DNA of 12,651 nt from Betaproteobacteria bacterium (GTDB lineage Bacteria > Pseudomonadota > Gammaproteobacteria > Burkholderiales > SG8-39), in contig JADJPT010000018.1 in the NCBI GenBank assembly GCA_016713125.1, forward strand, positions 1-12,651, read 5' to 3'. Below are positions 7,916-12,651 of the stretch, piece after piece (position 1 is the stretch's first letter; each line of letters begins with the position of its first letter). The notes below the pieces were generated by a model. That model had not been told where the DNA came from. It saw only the letters and a program-made list of their open reading frames with translations, and did not search any database. Made by a program: the position numbers and the translations under genes.

Positions 7916-8368
7916 ATGAGCGACGCAGAATCGGCCGCGCCTGTCGGCGGCACGCCCGCGCCCCGCAGCAGCCGGGAGTGGTTCTGGCGGTTTCTCGCCT
8001 TGCTGATGCTGATTTCCGCCCTCTGGGTCGCCTGGATCGCCTATCAGCTGAGTGCGCCCAGCCTGGCGCTGCCCGCGGCCTTCGAAGCCGCCGCCAAGGC
8101 CCGCGCCTCGCGCAATTCCGCCGGCACTATAGGCGCCGCGCCGGCTTCCGTCGCCGCCTCCGCCCCCGTGGAGGCCGGGGCCGCCGCAGCTTCCACGCCG
8201 GCCGAAGCGCCGCCCGGAACGTTGTCCACGCCGCCTGCGCTCGCGGCGTCCACGCCTGCCGAAGTGCGCGAGCCGCCGGTCAACCTCGACAAGCTGCGCC
8301 TGACCGACAGCATTGCCACGCCGATTCCCGAACGGCCCAGGCGCGCGGCCAAGCCCGCCGCGCAGTGA
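7916..8368 (+). CDS. Single-pass membrane protein with Ala/Pro-rich tail, function unknown
   Basis: This 150-residue protein has a short polar N-terminus with Arg17, Arg20 and Arg25, one hydrophobic segment at residues 24-45 (rich in Trp, Leu, Ala), then about 105 residues rich in Ala, Pro, Ser and Thr. The positive charges before the helix predict the N-terminus inside and the tail in the periplasm. The tail contains AASTPAE twice and a less biased region VNLDKLRLTDSIATPIPERP near the C-terminus, which may be the functional part. I do not recognise the family. It resembles membrane-anchored periplasmic linkers such as TonB- or SPOR-like N-termini without their C-terminal domains, but that is only a general likeness. 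It precedes the acyl-CoA ligase by 39 bases and probably shares its promoter. The reading frame is undamaged. Confidence 0.75.
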   Translation: MSDAESAAPVGGTPAPRSSREWFWRFLALLMLISALWVAWIAYQLSAPSLALPAAFEAAAKARASRNSAGTIGAAPASVAASAPVEAGAAAASTPAEAPPGTLSTPPALAASTPAEVREPPVNLDKLRLTDSIATPIPERPRRAAKPAAQ

Positions 8369-8407
8369 GTTCACGGTGAGCCGCGCATCGAGCCGCGCCA
8401 TCCCGGC

Positions 8408-10075
8408 ATGAACGACCGCTACGACGCGCTGTATTCCGCGTTCCGCTGGCAGGTGCCGGCGCGCTTCAACCTGGGCTGGGACTGCTGCGGCCAGTGGGCT
8501 AAGGACCGCAACCGTTTCGCGCTGTACTGGGAGGACGAATCCGGCCTCGAGGAGCGCTACTCGTTCTGGGATCTGCAGCAGCGCGCCAACCGGCTGTCGA
8601 ACGCGCTGGCCGCGCTGGGCGTCAGGCGCGGCGACCGCGTCGCCATCGTGCTGCCGCAGCGGCCCGAGACGGCCGTCGCCTACATCGCCGCGTTCCAGAT
8701 GGGCGCCGTCGCACTGCCGCTGTCGCACCTGTTCGGTCCCGAGGCGCTCGAATGCCGCCTGGCCGACAGCGAGGCCTGCGTGGCCATCGTCGAGCCCGCC
8801 ACGCTGCCCAACCTGTGGGCCGTGCGCGACAGGCTGCCCGCGCTCAGGCACGTGATCGGCGTGGCCGGGGCGCGTGAGACCGGCGTGCATGCCTGGGAGG
8901 ATCTGCTGGGCAGGGCCTCGAGCCGCCACGAATGTGTCGACACCGCAGCCGAGGAAGCTGCGCTGATCATCTACACCAGCGGCACCACCGGACCGCCCAA
9001 AGGCGCGCTGAAGGCGCATCGCGTGATGGTCGGCAACGTGCCGGGCTTCGTGCATTCGCATGACTTCTATCCGCAGCCGGGCGACATGTTCTGGTCGCCG
9101 GCCGACTGGGCCTGGACCGGCGGGCTGATGGACGCGCTGCTGCCGGCCTGGCACTTCGGCACGCCGATCCTCGGTTATCGCGGGCGCTTCGACGCCGAGC
9201 GCGCCTATGCGCTGATGGAGAAGTACGGCGTGCGCAACACCTTCCTGTTTCCGACCGCGCTGAAGATGATGATGAAAGCCGTGCCCGAGCCGCGCAAGCA
9301 TTACGACCTGAACCTGCGCACGATCATGAGCGCCGGCGAGTCGGTCGGGGTGACCGTGATCGAATGGGCGCGGGAGCAGCTGGGGGTGACCATCAACGAG
9401 ATGTTCGGCCAGACCGAGATCAACTACGTGGTCGGCAACTGCCAGGCCGCCTGGCCGGTGAAGCCGGGCTCGATCGGCCGGCCCTATCCCGGCCATCGCG
9501 TCGCGGTGATCGACGAGCGCGGCAACGAGATGCCGCGCGGCGAACTGGGCGAGATCGCCGTGCACCGCGAGTGCCAGGGTGCGCCGGACCCGGTATTCTT
9601 CCTCGAGTACTGGAGGAACCCGAAGGCGACGCAGGACAAGTTCATCGGCGACTGGGGCTGCACCGGCGACCAGGGGCGCATGGACGAGGACGGCTACCTC
9701 TGGTACCAGGGGCGCACCGACGACGTGATCAAAAGCGCGGGCTATCGCATCGGTCCGGCCGAGATCGAAAGCTGCCTGGTCAAGCACCCGGCGGTCATGA
9801 ACGCGGCGGTGATCGGCAAGCCCGACGCCGAGCGCGGCTCCATCATCAAGGCCTACATCGTGCTGCAGCCCGGCGCGCAGGCCAGCGCGGCGCTGGAGGA
9901 CGAGATCCGCGCGCACGTGCGCGGCCGGCTCGCACCCTACGAATATCCCAAGGAGATCGAATTCTTGAACGAACTGCCGATGACCACGACCGGCAAGGTG
10001 CAGCGGAAGCTGCTCCGCCAGCGTGAGGAAGCGCGCATGCAGTCGGCCGCTGCCGGGCCGGAGCGGCGCGCATGA
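8408..10075 (+). CDS. AMP-forming acyl-CoA ligase (medium-chain or aromatic acid type)
   Basis: This intact 555-residue member of the adenylate-forming family activates a carboxylic acid with ATP to the acyl-AMP and then transfers it to CoA. Motifs: P-loop-like YTSGTTGPPKG (189-199), NEMFGQTE (330-337, ATP binding), TGDQGRMDEDGYLWYQGRTDD with its conserved Asp, hinge followed by GYRIGPAEIES (445-455), and the C-terminal PMTTTGKVQRK with the catalytic Lys530. The start FNLGWDCCGQWA and overall pattern resemble medium-chain (ACSM-like) and benzoate-CoA-ligase-like enzymes more than long-chain FadD; the substrate is not decidable by eye. The ATG at 8408 has no strong Shine-Dalgarno, so translation may depend on the gene before it. 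Its TGA overlaps the ATG of the next gene. Codon use is uniformly GC-rich and there is no sign of damage. Confidence 0.93.
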   Translation: MNDRYDALYSAFRWQVPARFNLGWDCCGQWAKDRNRFALYWEDESGLEERYSFWDLQQRANRLSNALAALGVRRGDRVAIVLPQRPETAVAYIAAFQMGAVALPLSHLFGPEALECRLADSEACVAIVEPATLPNLWAVRDRLPALRHVIGVAGARETGVHAWEDLLGRASSRHECVDTAAEEAALIIYTSGTTGPPKGALKAHRVMVGNVPGFVHSHDFYPQPGDMFWSPADWAWTGGLMDALLPAWHFGTPILGYRGRFDAERAYALMEKYGVRNTFLFPTALKMMMKAVPEPRKHYDLNLRTIMSAGESVGVTVIEWAREQLGVTINEMFGQTEINYVVGNCQAAWPVKPGSIGRPYPGHRVAVIDERGNEMPRGELGEIAVHRECQGAPDPVFFLEYWRNPKATQDKFIGDWGCTGDQGRMDEDGYLWYQGRTDDVIKSAGYRIGPAEIESCLVKHPAVMNAAVIGKPDAERGSIIKAYIVLQPGAQASAALEDEIRAHVRGRLAPYEYPKEIEFLNELPMTTTGKVQRKLLRQREEARMQSAAAGPERRA

Positions 10076-10690
10076 ACCGCTTCCGCAAGGCGGTGCTGGT
10101 GGGGGCGTTCCTGAACGTGCTGCTGCTGCTGACGTTCCCGCCCTATGACGTCGCGGTGATGGGGCGCAGCCTGCCCATGTTCGACGCCTTCTACCCGGTG
10201 TTCGACGTGCCGGCCAACCGCTCGCTGAACGGCGACCTGCTCTACATCGTCATGCTGGCGGTGCTGGTGAACGCACTGCTGGCCTGGCTGATGCTCGGGC
10301 GCGCGCCCGGGCGCGCCGAGCGGACGCTGCTGCCGCCGGCGTATGTGGTGATCATCCTGGGCGCGCTGAACCTCGTCGCCGCGCTGCTGTTTCCGCCCAT
10401 GGAGGCCTTTCCGTTCGCACAGCGCGTGACGGTGGGCACCTTCGACGGCTTCTACTTCGCGTTCGGCGACAAGTCGCGGCGCGCCATCGTCGTGCCGCTG
10501 CTGTACATGGAGGTGATGTACATCTTGGTGAACGCCTGCGCCTACTGGTTGGCGATGAGCGTGCTCGAGCGGCGCGGCGAGTCTGGCGGTGGGGATGTCG
10601 GTGCCCTGACCATGCTCGACCAGGCCGCGTTGCTGCGCGCGCGCGCCGAGGCGAAGCTCGGCGCGACCGGATCGCACTCGCTGCTCGAGC
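10072..10690 (+). CDS. Four-helix membrane protein with internal duplication, function unknown (3' end uncertain)
   Basis: The ATG overlaps the ligase stop (ATGA), so the two are translationally coupled. The protein has four hydrophobic segments at about residues 7-25, 54-75, 90-110 and 137-163. The two halves are related: each has a G-A-x-L-N helix, then LTFPPY or LLFPPM, then FDAFYPVF or FDGFYFAF, then a helix ending ALLAWLML or ACAYWLAM, with ILVNA in the second half matching VLVNA in the first. This is a tandem duplication of a two-helix unit. I do not recognise the family. The open frame continues to 11202, but beyond about 10690 it runs antisense to the glycosylase and MaoC genes and stops looking like protein, so the natural end is probably between 10575 and 10690 and hidden by an indel. 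The link to the ligase suggests a related role, for example handling the ligase's substrate or product. Confidence 0.7.
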
Positions 10691-11018
10691 GCGGAAAATC
10701 GTTGGCCTGCGTTTGCTGTCGTCGACTGGCCGAATCAAAGGCTCCCTGGCGCGCGCAGGAGGCGAACACGTCCCAGGAACCGCCAGCCCGCAGCTGCGCG
10801 ACGCAGCCGGGCGCGCGCGGCGTACGGCTGCTACGCCCAGCCGGGGCTGACCTCGAGCAACTCGCCCATCAGAGCGCCAGAACGCGTTGTGCGGGTGCGC
10901 GTAGTACCGCCCGGCCTGCAGCGAGGCGACGCCGGGCATGCTGCCAGGATCAGCACGCGTGCGCCGAGGAGCCAGCGGCAGAGAAGCCGCGGACGCGCTC
11001 GTGCACGCTGCCGGTCAC
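10691..11018 (-). pseudogene. DNA-deoxyinosine glycosylase, C-terminal part missing
   Basis: Across frames the minus strand gives HERVRGFS, then ILGSMPGVASLQAGRYYAHP followed by HNAFWR, LMGELLEVSPGW, LRAAGLAVWDVFASCARQGS, LDSAIDDS and ANDFP. This is the hypoxanthine/uracil-DNA glycosylase family related to Mug (often called DNA-deoxyinosine glycosylase), which excises deaminated bases; GSMPG and YYAHPHNAFW form the active-site region. The family normally continues about 60 residues to an FNG segment and a catalytic LPSTSP segment. I cannot find either in any frame before the convergent membrane-protein gene at about 10690. The gene is therefore truncated here, or the join near 10690 is an assembly error. 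Several indels are also present. The start is probably GTG at 11018, 16 bases after the MaoC stop. This suggests co-transcription with the MaoC gene. Confidence 0.7.
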
Positions 11019-11034
11019 GAAACTGCGCCGCGCT

Positions 11035-11486
11035 TCACCCAGGTCCAGCGGCGACCAGGGATCTTGCCGTCGGCCTCGACCACCACCTCGCCGTGCTGGT
11101 TGCCGGACGCGGAGTCATCTGCCACGATGCCGCCCGCCGTGCTTGGGCTTATCCGGTTTCTCGCGCACCGTCCAGCGCGTGGCCAGAGGTGTCGCCAGGT
11201 GACCAGCCTGAAACGGCAGGCGTGCTCGACGTAGGCGATGGCAGGTGCCGGCGAAGAAGTGCTGTGCCCACCGGCGCGGCCACCACCGCGCTGGTGAAGA
11301 GAACCGTGCAGGATGCGCGTGCCGAACATCGATCCGCCTGGAAAGCGCTCGTCAAGTGTGCAGAGAGGTTGGAGTCGCCGAACATGCCCGCGCCCAGCAC
11401 CAGGTGGGTTTCGGTCACCGTCGAGGCGGGTGCCGAAGGTCTCGCCGATGGCCACCTCGTCCGTACCATTTGCCGTGAAAGACCAT
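11035..11486 (-). CDS. MaoC-like acyl dehydratase / enoyl-CoA hydratase (frame broken)
   Basis: The restored protein of about 150 residues starts MVFHGKWY and continues EVAIGETF, TRTVTETHLVLGAGMFGD, then, after correcting indels, a GDSNPLHTDERF segment, GSMFGTRILHG, SAVVAAPVG, AIAYVEHACRF, LGDTLATRWTVREKPDKPKH followed by GGGIVA, and QHGEVVVEADGKILVAAGPG with TGA at 11037-11035. These are the hot-dog-fold MaoC family landmarks; the Asp and His of G-D-x-N-P-L-H are the usual catalytic pair that hydrates trans-2-enoyl-CoA or dehydrates 3-hydroxyacyl-CoA. Here that segment is scrambled by two or three indels near 11375. A GAGGAT Shine-Dalgarno (11494-11499, minus strand) supports ATG 11486. The substrate is unknown; acyl-CoA from the nearby ligase is one possibility, and a PhaJ-like role is another if the next gene is a phasin. 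Confidence 0.8.
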
Positions 11487-11505
11487 GTGCCGGATCCTCG
11501 CGTTT

Positions 11506-11515
11506 CGCGATCGCG
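11506..11515. promoter_or_regulatory. 10-bp palindrome in the divergent MaoC/phasin-like promoter region
   Basis: CGCGATCGCG lies between the divergent starts at 11486 and 11615. In GC-rich DNA such a palindrome can arise by chance, and I see no convincing -35/-10 pair in this 128-base gap. Confidence 0.2.
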
Positions 11516-11614
11516 ATCTTACCGCACTCAGATGGCTATACCGAACCGCGCATGGACAGGCAACACATGCGCGCGCTAGCCTGAGGAACGATCGATCATC
11601 CGAGAGATCCTGCA

Positions 11615-12574
11615 ATGAGCGCCAGACCCGCCAGACGCGCGGCGCAAGCCTGCGGCCGCACGCAGCGCCCCGGCGAAGCGCGCGGTGAAGCCCGCGGCGA
11701 AGCCCGCGGCAAAGTCCGCAGCGAAGCCCGCAGCAAAGCCCGCGGTGAAGCCCGCGGCAAAAGCGCACAACAGAAAGCGCACGACAAAGCGCACGCCGAA
11801 GCCGTGGCTGCGGATGCCCCGCATGCAGACGAGCTGCTGCTCGCCTATCACGCGCTCGATCTCGACAGGCGGGGCTCCGGCGAGCCGACACCTGTCGGCG
11901 CGGCTGCCCGGGAACACGCAAACGTTCTGGAGCCATCGCTTCGGCACCATGTTCGGCGAGATCCGCCGCGCTCGAACTCCTTTGGAGGCGGATTTCGACC
12001 TGAAACGTGCTGCGCGGCAGATAGCGATCAACCCGACCGCTGCATCCCCACGCGCATCTACCTGGCGCGCCCGGACGTAAAGATGCGATCGTGCACACGC
12101 ATGCGGCCAACCTCACCGCGCTGTCGGCGATCGCGCGCGCATCGAGATGTTCGGCGCACCCGGTGGCCCTGTTCCGCGGACATCGCCTGGCTCGGCGACA
12201 GTACGAGGGGCATCGTGCTGAGCGAGGCCGAGGGCGAGTGTTTGCGCGGTGATGCGCTCGGTGCGCGCAATGTGCTGGACTTGGCCGGGACCGGCCTGCT
12301 GACGGCCGAGCGCCACGGTGGGCGAGGCGGCCTATCGCGCGATCCAGCTGGAAGCCGCCGCCGGCGTGCAGCTGGCGGCGATGGCCACCGAGGCTTCGCG
12401 CCAGCTGCGAGGAATCGTTGCGCCAGGCGCTGGGCACTTTCGCTGAAGAGTGCTGCCCATGCGACCAGGCGATCCCGCTGCGACACCTGAGCCAGCGGCC
12501 CGGGATCCTGGGGCGCGGCGGTGCCGAAACGCGCGCTGAGCTGGAGGGCTTGCCGTATTCAGGCGATCGATTGA
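11615..12574 (+). CDS. Lys/Ala/Pro-rich protein, possibly phasin-like (frame broken)
   Basis: The ATG at 11615 follows a GAGAG stretch. Removing one extra C near 11645 gives MSARPARRAAKPAAARSAP and then seven four-residue K-P-A-A type repeats, similar to the tails of histone H1-like proteins and of PhaF-type phasins. From about 11765 to 12090 the frame is too broken to follow. Later pieces, THAANLTALSAIARASIEMF (near 12100) and GEAAYRAIQLEAAAGVQLAA followed by MATEASRQLRESLRQALGTF (12320-12450), are amphipathic and alanine-rich, like phasin proteins that coat polyhydroxyalkanoate granules. A frame ending at TGA 12572-12574 lies 6 bases before a hairpin and is a plausible end. This may be one protein of about 320 residues or two genes. 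The phasin assignment is tentative; a nucleoid-binding basic protein is the main alternative. Confidence 0.4.
11676..11759 (+). repeat. 12-bp coding tandem repeat, seven units (KPAA motif)
   Basis: Seven consecutive 12-base units of the form AAG CCC GCG GCN encode KRAV, KPAA, KPAA, KSAA, KPAA, KPAV and KPAA. Third-position differences between units show they have been kept by selection for the peptide or have diverged since duplication. Such tracts are prone to slippage and to misassembly. Confidence 0.8.
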
Positions 12575-12580
12575 CAGGAA

Positions 12581-12598
12581 AGCGGCTCAGGAGCCGCT
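12581..12598 (+). terminator. Terminator-like hairpin after the phasin-like gene
   Basis: AGCGGCT (12581-12587) pairs with AGCCGCT (12592-12598) over a 4-base loop CAGG, 6 bases after the putative stop at 12574. It is followed by CTCGTGATTT. The T-run is poor, so termination strength is uncertain. Confidence 0.55.
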
Positions 12599-12609
12599 CT
12601 CGTGATTTG

Positions 12610-12622
12610 AAAGTTGAACTTT
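12610..12622. repeat. 13-bp palindrome, copy 2 of 2
   Basis: AAAGTTGAACTTT, identical to 4997-5009, placed 11 bases after the hairpin ending at 12598. The remaining bases to 12651 contain an ATG at 12634 but too little sequence to call a gene. Confidence 0.6.
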
Positions 12623-12651
12623 GGGATTATCGCATGGCGCATCTTCAGACC

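Noticed and set aside
7757..9916. A 719-codon open frame on the minus strand
   Set aside because: It lies antisense to the acyl-CoA ligase and the single-pass membrane protein, whose motifs are unambiguous. It is rich in Arg, Gly, His and Ala with no recognisable domain, as expected of a shadow frame in GC-rich DNA.
10690..11202. Continuation of the four-helix membrane protein frame to 11202
   Set aside because: This stretch is antisense to glycosylase and MaoC motifs and its composition turns to Arg, Ala, Pro and Ser. The open frame is accidental.
11676..11759. The regular 12-bp repeats as a CRISPR array or other non-coding repeat
   Set aside because: The units are contiguous without spacers, a multiple of three, and encode a consistent KPAA peptide.
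11415..12437. A 340-codon minus-strand open frame through the phasin-like region
   Set aside because: It consists mostly of Arg, Ala, Cys and Gly and runs antisense to the KPAA repeat. Its C-terminal end overlaps the start of MaoC only out of frame.

Overview
The window reads as chromosomal DNA of a high-GC proteobacterium. The gene families (IclR regulator, paired ornithine-cyclodeaminase-like proteins, UbiX/UbiD, a MaoC hydratase, an AMP-forming acyl-CoA ligase) and the codon use suggest a betaproteobacterium of the Burkholderiales type. That placement is inference; there is no rRNA or marker gene. I see no rRNA, tRNA, CRISPR array, transposase, phage gene or plasmid origin.

Layout. (1) 1-2306, plus strand: the end of an IclR-family regulator, then two tandem paralogues of the ornithine cyclodeaminase/mu-crystallin family. 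(2) 2318-4913, minus strand: a large TPR protein with a C-terminal glycosyltransferase-like domain, preceded by a DJ-1/PfpI-family enzyme resembling isonitrile hydratase. (3) 4914-5085: a short intergenic stretch with three stem-loops and a 13-bp palindrome. (4) 5086-7763, minus strand: a NUDIX hydrolase, then ubiD and ubiX with an ATGA overlap. (5) 7764-7915: a divergent promoter region. (6) 7916 to about 10690, plus strand: a single-pass membrane protein, an acyl-CoA ligase, and a four-helix membrane protein coupled to the ligase by an ATGA overlap. (7) 11486 to about 10691, minus strand: a MaoC-like dehydratase, then a DNA-deoxyinosine glycosylase whose C-terminal part cannot be found. (8) 11615-12574, plus strand: a Lys/Ala/Pro-rich, possibly phasin-like protein, followed by a terminator-like hairpin and a second copy of the 13-bp palindrome.

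The main caveat is sequence quality. From 281 to about 5000 and from about 10700 to 12600, recognisable proteins are spread over two or three frames by many single-base and dinucleotide indels, mostly in homopolymers or short repeats. A few more lie in ubiX, ubiD and the NUDIX gene. Family motifs stay intact on both sides of each break, so I read most of these as sequencing or assembly errors. The stretch 7916-10575 is free of them. Broken genes are given with the coordinates of the restored gene.

Functionally this is mostly ordinary metabolism: amino or imino acid chemistry by the cyclodeaminase-like pair, prenylated-FMN-dependent decarboxylation by UbiX/UbiD, carboxylic acid activation by the ligase, and acyl-CoA hydration by MaoC. 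I found no convincing new defence or mobile system. The most interesting items are the palindrome found beside a hairpin at two gene ends, the stem-loop cluster between ubiX and the DJ-1 gene, and the internally duplicated membrane protein coupled to the acyl-CoA ligase.
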